From Bacillota bacterium (GTDB lineage Bacteria > Bacillota > Clostridia > Oscillospirales > Ruminococcaceae): 5,824 nucleotides of DNA. Position 1 is the first letter of the stretch; the number at the start of each line of letters is the position of its first letter. The notes beneath the pieces are model-generated. The model saw nothing but the letters and a program-made list of their open reading frames with translations. It did no database searches and was not told where the DNA came from. Made by a program: the position numbers and the translations under genes. Below are positions 1 through 5,297 of this stretch, piece by piece. Location of the stretch: positions 1-5,824 of the forward strand of contig JAEXAZ010000052.1 of assembly GCA_023394255.1 (NCBI GenBank), read 5' to 3'.

Positions 1-234
1 CTGCTCAAGGCCGGCCCGGAAAGTATACAGCCGTTATATGACATTCTGCTCCAATATCGCATTTCGCAGGACGCAACCGTTCATTTCATGCGCTCGTTCC
101 GAAGCGCCATGCACGGGTTTGTCTCACTGGAAAAAGCCGGTTTTCTCCGGTATCAGGATGTCAACACTGAGGAAAGTTATGAAAAAATGGTAGATATGCA
201 GATTATGTCTCTGCTTGCCATTGAGGAGGCATAA
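1..234 (+). CDS. TetR-family transcriptional regulator, C-terminal part (WHG-type domain), 5' end outside window
   Basis: Open from the first base in frame 1 to a TAA stop, giving the last 77 residues; the N-terminal helix-turn-helix lies outside the window. The visible part contains FRSAMHGFVSLEKAGFL at residues 33-49. This matches the R-x-x-x-HG-x-x-x-LE-x-x-G-F signature of the WHG-type C-terminal ligand/dimer domain found in a branch of TetR repressors. The gene stops four bases before the MATE exporter start and carries that gene's ribosome site (GAGGAGG, 223-229) inside its last codons, so the two are almost certainly co-transcribed. By analogy with other TetR-efflux pairs it probably represses its own operon and is released by a transported compound; that role is inferred. 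The promoter and operator are not in the window. Confidence 0.8.
   Translation: MLKAGPESIQPLYDILLQYRISQDATVHFMRSFRSAMHGFVSLEKAGFLRYQDVNTEESYEKMVDMQIMSLLAIEEA
223..229 (+). promoter_or_regulatory. Ribosome binding site deciding the MATE start
   Basis: GAGGAGG lies inside the last codons of the TetR gene, nine bases before the ATG at 239. The upstream in-frame TTG at 215 would put this site inside the coding region, so 239 is the better start. Confidence 0.8.
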
Positions 235-238
235 GTGC

Positions 239-1621
239 ATGACAGAAACTTTGGGCAACAGAGAAGCTGCTATTTTTGAAACGATGTCCGTTCCGAAAGC
301 GGTTGCGTCGCTGGCAATTCCGACGATTATCAGCCAGCTTGTCACGATTATCTACAATCTCGCCGATACATGGTATATCGGACAAACCGGTGATACCAAC
401 CAGGTAGCCGCGGTTACGATCGCATATCCCGTCTTCATGACAATGACCGCTATAGCCAATCTGTTCGGGATTGGCGGCGGCAGCCTCATTTCGCGCTCTC
501 TCGGCGCGAAAGACTACGATAAAGCAAAGTGCACTTCCGCGTTCAGCTTCTGGGCGGCCATAATCGTCACCCTGCTAATCTCCATTTGCGCCGCCTGTAC
601 GAGAGCGCCCCTTTTGACACTTCTCGGGGCCGATGAATCCACCCTTGCATTTTGCTCTGATTATGTGTTGTGGGTCGTCATTATCGGCGGGATCCCGACT
701 GTTTTAAATATGCTGCTTGCCCACCTTGTCCGGGCGGTAGGCGCATCAAAGCAGGCAAGCATCGGGATGTCCCTCGGCGGGATCCTGAATGTCATCCTTG
801 ACCCGATTTTCATTTTCCAATGGGGATTCGGCATGAACGTCGCGGGGGCGGCTCTCGCCACCTGTATATCAAACACAGTGGCGACATGTTATTTTTTAAG
901 GTTTGTGCTGAAGAAAAAGAACAGCAGTATTCTCTCGCTCAGCCCGAAAAGTCCCATACAGATGGCTGCCGTAGCGGGGCCGGTAATTTCCATCGGCCTT
1001 CCGTCGGCGCTCCAGACTTTCCTCGCGGTCGTATCTAACGTAGTGCTCAACAATCTGATGTCTGCCTATAGTGCCGCCGCCGTGGCCGCCGTGGGCATCG
1101 TCAAAAAAGCCGATTTGTTTCCGGCATATGTCGTACAGGGGCTGTCCAACGGTGTTTTACCGCTGCTGGCTTATAATTACGCCTCCGGGAACCGGCAGCG
1201 CATGAATAAGGCCGCACACTTTTCGTTGACTGTCTCACTTGTCTTTACAGGGGTCTGCCTAGTCTGCTATGAGATATTTGCCCCCGGAATTGTCCGCATT
1301 TTCATTGCAGACGAAACCACCATATCGTACGGCGCATCTTTCATGCGCCTTCATTGCATGGCGATGCCGTTTTTATCGATCATATTTCTGCTGACAGTGC
1401 TTTTCCAGGCAGCCGGTCAAAGCAGACAGGCGATGGTTCTTTCGCTGCTGAGAAAAGGGGCCATCGATATACCGCTTATGATTATTATGAACTTCATCTG
1501 GCCGATGATGGGCATCATGTCCGTTCAGCCTTTTTTAGACTTTTCCTGTGCGGTTCTCGCTTTCTACATGTATCTGATGTTTTTCAGGAATTCATGGCCC
1601 GCCAATGATAAGCCGCTGTGA
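239..1621 (+). CDS. MATE-family multidrug efflux transporter (MepA/NorM-like)
   Basis: A 460-residue polytopic membrane protein, the usual length for 12-helix MATE antiporters, which export cationic drugs and metabolites using a Na+ or H+ gradient. Recognisable family features are NLADTWYIGQ at 40-49 in helix 1, GGGSLISRSLGAKD at 79-92, LDPIFIF at 187-193, the G-x-x-GAA-x-AT repeat-end motif at 198-208, and QG followed by PLLAYNYASG at 300-317, the start of the second half. The loop near 225-240 (KKKNSS) is the expected cytoplasmic link between the two six-helix bundles. The ATG at 239 is preferred over an in-frame TTG at 215 because GAGGAGG (223-229) sits nine bases upstream of it. It is translationally coupled to the TetR gene. 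The TGA stop abuts the stop of the convergent ATPase gene, and no terminator hairpin follows. Substrate is unknown. Confidence 0.93.
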   Translation: MTETLGNREAAIFETMSVPKAVASLAIPTIISQLVTIIYNLADTWYIGQTGDTNQVAAVTIAYPVFMTMTAIANLFGIGGGSLISRSLGAKDYDKAKCTSAFSFWAAIIVTLLISICAACTRAPLLTLLGADESTLAFCSDYVLWVVIIGGIPTVLNMLLAHLVRAVGASKQASIGMSLGGILNVILDPIFIFQWGFGMNVAGAALATCISNTVATCYFLRFVLKKKNSSILSLSPKSPIQMAAVAGPVISIGLPSALQTFLAVVSNVVLNNLMSAYSAAAVAAVGIVKKADLFPAYVVQGLSNGVLPLLAYNYASGNRQRMNKAAHFSLTVSLVFTGVCLVCYEIFAPGIVRIFIADETTISYGASFMRLHCMAMPFLSIIFLLTVLFQAAGQSRQAMVLSLLRKGAIDIPLMIIMNFIWPMMGIMSVQPFLDFSCAVLAFYMYLMFFRNSWPANDKPL

Positions 1622-3496
1622 TCATCCCATCCTTTTTCTCCATTTTAATAAAAAAGCCGAGTTGAGAATGACAAGAACGGAACCCGCATTATGTACCAGT
1701 GCGCCTACGACAGGGTCCAAAATCCCGGCCATAGCCAAAAGGATTGCGATAAAATTTAAGGCCATGGAAAAAGTAAGGTTGCACTTGATTGTCACCATCA
1801 TTTTCTTTGCAAGATACAGCAGGTGCGGGAGCTCCTGGATATCGTCGCTGACCAGCGCAATATCGGCTGCATCTATCGCAATATCGCTCCCGATCCCGCC
1901 CATCGCAATTCCGACAAAGGCTTTTTTCAATGCGGGCGCGTCATTGATGCCGTCACCAATCATACAAACCTGCTTGTGTTCCCGCTGGCACGCGTCGATC
2001 CAGTTCAGCTTATCTTCCGGCAGACAGTTTGCATGCACCTCGCTGATCTGAAGTTGTTCCGCAATATGCTTCGCCGCGTTTTCGTGATCCCCAGTCAGCA
2101 AGACGGGCATAACACCCGCCGTTTTCACCGCGGTGATCATTTCTGCGGCTTCCTTTCGCAGCGTATCCGCCAGCGCCAGAAAACCGGACAGTTTTTGCCC
2201 GATGGACACATATATGACCGTGCAGCCGTCATCTAGATAGTTTTTCACCTCTGCCGCATCCTGCGGGGACACAGAGACGTTTTGTTCGGAGAGCAGCTCA
2301 AAATTCCCGGCGACAATTTCGTTCCCTTTTATAACGGCCCGCACGCCGCGCCCGGGCAGCATCTGAAATTGTTCCGCCTGTACGATATCCTTCCGGCTGA
2401 AAGCCCGGTAACAGCGGACAACCGCTTTCCCGAGCGGATGTTCCGAGCGTGCTTCAGCACAGGCCGCACAGGTATAAATCTCCTCCTGCAAAATATTGGG
2501 AAGAAAACTGCGGACTGCAACAACTTGCGGCGTTCCGTAAGTCAGGGTCCCCGTTTTGTCAAAGGTAATTTTTGCGACAGATGCCAACCGTTCCAACGCG
2601 TCGCCTTCCCGGACAAGAAACCCGTGCTTTGTGGCGTTTCCTATGGCGGCCATAATAGCGGTGGGAGTGGCCAGAACGAGAGAGCAGGGACAAAACACAA
2701 CCAGAATCGTGACCGCCCGAATGGCCTCCCCTGTGATCAGCCAGGTCAGCGCGGCCGCGCTTAAAGCAGCCACAACAATCCCTGTGGCCCATCTGTCCGC
2801 TATTCCTACAATTTTGGCCTTCCCCGCGTCCGCGGACTGTACGAGCCGAATCATGCGCTGGATGGAACTGTCCTCCCCGACCTTCGTCGCCCGCATATCG
2901 AAAGAACCGAATTGGTTGACTGTGCCGCTGGATACTTCATCCCCAATGCCTTTGTCCACCGGCAGCGGTTCCCCCGTCATAACCGCCTGATTGATCGAGG
3001 TCTGCCCCGATTCAATCACTCCGTCCACAGGGACGGTTTCACCGGGAAGTACACGAAGCATGTCTCCGACATGCACCAGTTCCGCGGGGATGATCTGTTC
3101 GGCCGCGCCGTCAATCCTTCGGGCAGTACGCGGTGTGAGGCGGACCAGCTTTTCAATTCCGGCCCGTGCCTTAGCGACTGTCAAATCCTCCAGCAAAGCG
3201 CCCAACTGCATAATGAAGGCCACTTCGCCCGCGGCGAAATTTTCTCCGATCACGACAGAAGCAACCAGCGCAATGGAAACCAGGATATCCGCCTTGATGT
3301 CAAAGGCGGTTACCAAACCGATAATTGCTTCTAAAATAATGGGGACGCCGCACAAAATGATAGCGGCCCACGCTGTGTCGAATCCAAGCGGCGTAAAGTC
3401 AAAGATACTTGCCAGCAACGCAAGCCCGGAAACCGCCAGACAGAAAATCCTCTTTGGGGTACCTCCCCATTCTAAAAATGTCTCTAAATGTTGCAT
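1622..3496 (-). CDS. P1B-type heavy-metal-exporting ATPase, lacking an N-terminal metal-binding domain
   Basis: A 624-residue P-type ATPase that should pump a soft or transition metal ion out of the cytoplasm at the cost of ATP. All catalytic parts are present: TGEP (174-177, actuator), CPC in the membrane (269-271), DKTGT with phosphorylated Asp313, the SEHPLGKA nucleotide-site motif (351-358), TGD (468-470) and GDGINDAP (514-521). Hydrophobic helices lie near 15-65, 69-104, 236-283 and 573-613. There is no N-terminal HMA domain and no CxxC or His-rich tail. The last helix has HNAGS (602-606) followed by VLVILNS. It therefore has neither the MSxSS of Cu+ pumps, the DxG of Zn/Cd/Pb pumps, nor the HEGxT of the Co/Zn group. 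Metal specificity is thus open; HN-type motifs have been linked to CtpC-like (manganese) pumps, which I recall but cannot verify. ATG at 3496 has AAGGAGG (3502-3508) upstream. The gene has its own CsoR-controlled promoter. Confidence 0.93.
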   Translation of the reverse strand: MQHLETFLEWGGTPKRIFCLAVSGLALLASIFDFTPLGFDTAWAAIILCGVPIILEAIIGLVTAFDIKADILVSIALVASVVIGENFAAGEVAFIMQLGALLEDLTVAKARAGIEKLVRLTPRTARRIDGAAEQIIPAELVHVGDMLRVLPGETVPVDGVIESGQTSINQAVMTGEPLPVDKGIGDEVSSGTVNQFGSFDMRATKVGEDSSIQRMIRLVQSADAGKAKIVGIADRWATGIVVAALSAAALTWLITGEAIRAVTILVVFCPCSLVLATPTAIMAAIGNATKHGFLVREGDALERLASVAKITFDKTGTLTYGTPQVVAVRSFLPNILQEEIYTCAACAEARSEHPLGKAVVRCYRAFSRKDIVQAEQFQMLPGRGVRAVIKGNEIVAGNFELLSEQNVSVSPQDAAEVKNYLDDGCTVIYVSIGQKLSGFLALADTLRKEAAEMITAVKTAGVMPVLLTGDHENAAKHIAEQLQISEVHANCLPEDKLNWIDACQREHKQVCMIGDGINDAPALKKAFVGIAMGGIGSDIAIDAADIALVSDDIQELPHLLYLAKKMMVTIKCNLTFSMALNFIAILLAMAGILDPVVGALVHNAGSVLVILNSAFLLKWRKRMG

Positions 3497-3509
3497 TTTG
3501 CCCTCCTTA

Positions 3510-3527
3510 TATACTTATAGGGGTATG
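3510..3527 (-). promoter_or_regulatory. CsoR-type operator 2 at the ATPase transcription start
   Basis: The minus strand reads CATACCCCTATAAGTATA. It matches the csoR operator at 14 of 18 positions and lies at the same distance from the -10 box (five bases between) as the csoR copy does from its own -10. Its centre is 25 bases from operator 1. Confidence 0.72.
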
Positions 3528-3532
3528 GGTAA

Positions 3533-3561
3533 ATTATACCCATGGGGGTATAGGTTGTCAA
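3533..3561 (-). promoter_or_regulatory. Consensus sigma-A promoter of the metal ATPase gene
   Basis: Read on the minus strand, TTGACA (3561-3556) and TATAAT (3538-3533) are separated by exactly 17 bases, a perfect match to the housekeeping consensus. Transcription should start near 3526, giving a leader of about 30 bases with AAGGAGG before the ATG. The spacer is largely filled by a CsoR-type operator, as expected for a strong promoter held off by a repressor. Confidence 0.9.
3535..3552 (-). promoter_or_regulatory. CsoR-type operator 1 in the ATPase promoter spacer
   Basis: The minus strand reads TATACCCCCATGGGTATA, an imperfect palindrome with 7 of 9 positions paired. It contains the TACCCC / GGGTA core known from CsoR operators in Bacillus and Mycobacterium. 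It lies between -35 and -10 and overlaps the -10, so bound repressor would block RNA polymerase. Binding by the neighbouring CsoR is inferred. Confidence 0.8.
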
Positions 3562-3569
3562 GTGAACGC

Positions 3570-3602
3570 AAAAAAGCCAGCCGCGAATTCGCGGCTGGCT
3601 TT
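3570..3602 (-). terminator. Intrinsic terminator of csoR
   Basis: A perfect 26-base palindrome (3575-3600; half-site AGCCAGCCGCGAA) is followed, on the minus strand, by six T (3575-3570). It starts 13 bases after the csoR stop and ends just before the -35 of the ATPase promoter. The plus-strand side has only three T, so it works best for csoR. It separates csoR and ATPase transcription. Confidence 0.88.
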
Positions 3603-3613
3603 ACCGGATAAGA

Positions 3614-3889
3614 TCAGGTCATATTGGCAAAACGCTCCACAGCTTTTGTAAAGTTCTCTATCGTTTTATCCGCGTCGCCATGCTCAATCCCATCCCTGAC
3701 ACAATGGTTGATATGTCCCTCCAAAACAATCTGCCCCACCTTATGCAATGCGGACTTCGCCGCATTGATCTGGGCAAGCACATCTTCACAGGGAATATCC
3801 TCTTCCACCATTCTGTCAATCGCCTGCACTTGCCCGATGATCTTTTTCAAGCGGCGATGCAGATTTTCAGTGTCCATGCATTGTCTCAT
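3614..3889 (-). CDS. csoR: CsoR/RcnR-family metal-sensing transcriptional repressor
   Basis: An all-helical repressor of about 91 residues from the DUF156 family, which binds DNA without a helix-turn-helix and lets go when metal binds. The family core is visible: RRLKKIIGQVQAIDRMVEED, then PCEDVLAQINAAKSAL. Counted from the ATG at 3889, the metal residues are Cys34, His59 and Cys63. The spacing C-x24-H-x3-C is identical to the Cu(I) site of M. tuberculosis CsoR (C36, H61, C65), and there is no N-terminal His at the RcnR/InrS nickel position. An ATG at 3904 would add five residues, but it has no ribosome site and would place GGAGG inside the coding sequence. That GGAGG precedes the ATG at 3889 at good spacing, so 3889 is chosen. 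It very likely represses itself and the metal ATPase downstream through the three shared operators. Copper is the favoured ligand, inferred from the residues. Confidence 0.9.
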   Translation of the reverse strand: MRQCMDTENLHRRLKKIIGQVQAIDRMVEEDIPCEDVLAQINAAKSALHKVGQIVLEGHINHCVRDGIEHGDADKTIENFTKAVERFANMT

Positions 3890-3898
3890 TTTTGATGC

Positions 3899-3903
3899 CT
3901 CCA
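3899..3903 (-). promoter_or_regulatory. Ribosome binding site deciding the csoR start
   Basis: On the minus strand GGAGG begins within the upstream ATG-GAG codons and lies about nine bases before the ATG at 3889. No comparable site precedes the ATG at 3904; the bases there belong to the operator. Confidence 0.7.
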
Positions 3904-3921
3904 TATACCATTAGGGGTACG
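3904..3921 (-). promoter_or_regulatory. CsoR-type operator at the csoR transcription start
   Basis: The minus strand reads CGTACCCCTAATGGTATA. Together with the two ATPase sites it gives the shared pattern TACCCCYANNRGTATA. It covers the expected start of transcription (about 3920), implying that CsoR represses its own gene. Confidence 0.78.
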
Positions 3922-3926
3922 CGTAT

Positions 3927-3955
3927 ATTATCATGCAGGCCTTACTTTTTGTCAA
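3927..3955 (-). promoter_or_regulatory. Sigma-A promoter of csoR
   Basis: The minus strand has TTGACA (3955-3950), a 17-base spacer and GATAAT (3932-3927), matching the consensus at 11 of 12 positions. The distance from the -10 to the ATG at 3889 is 37 bases, almost the same as the 36 bases in the ATPase gene. Confidence 0.87.
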
Positions 3956-4088
3956 GGGTTCTTCAGCCCTGTCTTTTCCCCACGAATTCTGAATCAAGAA
4001 AATCCACCTGATATATTTGTCTCCGGCTTTTTATCTTGAAAAAGAAGATCAAATAGCACATTATTGCAATTATGCCGTTCCATACCGC

Positions 4089-4117
4089 TTGTATTTTTAG
4101 AAGCGCCATGTTATAAT
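4089..4117 (+). promoter_or_regulatory. Probable promoter of the mandelate racemase-like gene
   Basis: A perfect TATAAT (4112-4117) follows a weak TTGTAT (4089-4094) with a 17-base spacer. The weak -35 suggests low basal activity or need for an activator. An alternative upstream candidate is TTGAAA (4036-4041), 17 bases, CATTAT (4059-4064). Sequence alone cannot decide between them; the closer one with the perfect -10 is favoured. Confidence 0.6.
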
Positions 4118-4124
4118 CACATTA

Positions 4125-4138
4125 TCTGATATATTAGA
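4125..4138 (+). promoter_or_regulatory. Candidate operator (near-palindrome) in the leader of the mandelate racemase-like gene
   Basis: TCTGATATATTAGA is palindromic at 12 of 14 positions and lies just downstream of the -10 box, where a repressor would block transcription. Ten of its bases recur at 4008-4017. The neighbouring GntR-family regulator is a possible ligand. It does not clearly match the usual GntR/FadR operator pattern (TNGTNNNACNA), so this is tentative. Confidence 0.3.
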
Positions 4139-4149
4139 AGGGGTTTCAT

Positions 4150-5235
4150 ATGTCAAATTATATTAAAGACATTCATCTTTACAGTGCGGTTTCAAAAATG
4201 AGCCGGCCAATCGCCGATGCGACTCACGAGATTTCGGATATCAAATTTTACATCGTGGAACTGGTCACGGAAAAAGGAATAAAAGGCCAGGGATATCTGC
4301 TAAGCTTCCATTATTCTCCCCAAGCAATTGAAGGGGCCCTCAAAGACCTGAAGCGCTTTTTAACAGAAAACCGGATTGAAGTGAATGAAATGCTCCGCAT
4401 GAAGCGCCTGTATGAGGCAGAATGCGAATACTTTGGAAATCCCGGCCTTTTGCGCTGGGCGCAGGCGGCTGCCAATGTCGCGATGTGGGATGCGTGGGCC
4501 AAAACGCTGGGGCAGCCGGTTTGGAAGCTGCTCGGAAGCAACGGGAAAAAAATCCCGGTATATGGCAGCGGTGGCTGGCTCAATTACACCGACGAGGAAT
4601 TGCTTGACGAGGTGCGCCGGTATCAGGCGCGCGGGTTTGCCGCAGTCAAGGTAAAAGTGGGAAGCCCCGATATGGAACGCGATCTGCGCAGGATGCGGAT
4701 GGTGCGTGAAGCGGTTGGAGATTCCATGCGTATCATGATTGACGCCAACCAGGGAATGGATGTTCCAAACGCGATTAAACTTTCGAACCTTGCGAAAGAT
4801 ATCGGCATCCACTGGTTTGAGGAGCCGATTGTAAATACAGACTTTGCCGGCTATGAAACAATCCGCGCCAAAACCGGCATCAGCCTGGCAATGGGCGAAC
4901 GCGAATACAGCGATACTGCCCTGCTTGACCTCATTCGCCGCAATGCGCTTGATCTCTGGCAGCCGGATATCATCCGAATGGGCGGTGTGGAGGCGTGGCG
5001 TGACTCTGCGGCGCTTGCAAATGCCTATCACATCCCCTGCCTGCCGCATTATTATAAGGATTATGACGTACCCCTGCTTGCGACAATTGCAAATCCATGC
5101 GGCGCGGAAAGCTTTGATTGGATCGATGGAATCATCGACAATCCCATGCGTATTGAAAATGGTCATGCAATCCTGCGCGATGGCGCCGGATGGGGATTCA
5201 GCTTTAAAGAAGACTGTCTCAATCCGATCCAATAA
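4150..5235 (+). CDS. Mandelate racemase/muconate lactonizing enzyme-family protein (enolase superfamily)
   Basis: A complete 361-residue enzyme of the mandelate racemase subgroup, with an N-terminal capping domain (about 1-125) and a C-terminal (beta/alpha)7beta barrel. These enzymes abstract the alpha proton of a carboxylate held on Mg2+ and go on to racemise or dehydrate it. All expected residues are visible: Lys167-x-Lys169 (base), metal ligands Asp198 (IDANQ), Glu224 (WFEEP) and Glu250 (MGE), the Asp273-His300 dyad (QPD, LPH) and Glu320. Each is offset by exactly three from Pseudomonas mandelate racemase (K164/K166, D195, E221, E247, D270, H297, E317), whose length of 359 is also close. 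Likely substrates are a 2-hydroxy acid or sugar acid; residues alone do not separate racemase from acid-sugar dehydratase. AGAAGGGG (4136-4143) precedes the ATG. The gene is transcribed alone and faces a GntR-type regulator. Confidence 0.92.
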   Translation: MSNYIKDIHLYSAVSKMSRPIADATHEISDIKFYIVELVTEKGIKGQGYLLSFHYSPQAIEGALKDLKRFLTENRIEVNEMLRMKRLYEAECEYFGNPGLLRWAQAAANVAMWDAWAKTLGQPVWKLLGSNGKKIPVYGSGGWLNYTDEELLDEVRRYQARGFAAVKVKVGSPDMERDLRRMRMVREAVGDSMRIMIDANQGMDVPNAIKLSNLAKDIGIHWFEEPIVNTDFAGYETIRAKTGISLAMGEREYSDTALLDLIRRNALDLWQPDIIRMGGVEAWRDSAALANAYHIPCLPHYYKDYDVPLLATIANPCGAESFDWIDGIIDNPMRIENGHAILRDGAGWGFSFKEDCLNPIQ

Positions 5236-5250
5236 AGATCGTCATATGAT

Positions 5251-5290
5251 AGAAAAGCCACGGCGGGACAAGTCCCGCCGTGACTTTTTT
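5251..5290 (+). terminator. Strong intrinsic terminator between the mandelate racemase-like gene and the GntR gene
   Basis: An 11-base-pair stem (5259-5269 with 5272-5282, starting CACGGCGGGAC) is followed by six T at 5285-5290. On the minus strand the same hairpin is followed by CTTTTCT, a weaker U-tract, so it may also serve the convergent GntR gene. It lies 23 bases after the enzyme stop. Confidence 0.88.
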
Positions 5291-5297
5291 AAAAAAC

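Larger units (their letters stand above)
3956..4149. other. Divergent intergenic region between csoR and the mandelate racemase-like gene
   Basis: No coding potential, RNA gene or riboswitch fold is recognised here. It is AT-rich towards the plus-strand gene. It holds one or two candidate promoters for that gene, plus the 10-base direct repeat CTGATATATT at 4008-4017 and 4126-4135. Confidence 0.6.

Noticed and set aside
215..238. TTG start for the MATE gene eight codons upstream of the ATG
   Set aside because: The ribosome site GAGGAGG lies downstream of the TTG and at good spacing to the ATG at 239; the extra residues (PLRRHKC) overlap the TetR end and do not resemble MATE N-termini.
3575..3600. 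26-base perfect palindrome as a possible mobile-element end or recombination site
   Set aside because: It is followed by six T on the csoR side directly after the csoR stop, so a terminator explains it fully; no second copy or target duplication is seen.
2282..3611. Several plus-strand open frames of 140-206 residues opposite the ATPase gene
   Set aside because: The ATPase frame is unambiguous by its motifs; these frames lack recognisable domains and one runs through the csoR terminator.
3624..3914. 96-residue plus-strand frame opposite csoR
   Set aside because: It is antisense to a well-supported CsoR protein and has no recognisable features.
3955..3978. Short hairpin AGGGTT-CTTC-AGCCCT followed by a T-rich stretch, terminator-like on the plus strand
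   Set aside because: The stem is only six pairs with a U-G pair, the T-tract is interrupted and distant, and no plus-strand gene lies upstream to be terminated.
4360..5232. 290-residue open frame on the minus strand opposite the mandelate racemase-like gene
   Set aside because: It mirrors the codons of a clearly recognised enzyme, has no family motif and no ribosome site, and is best explained as a shadow of codon bias.
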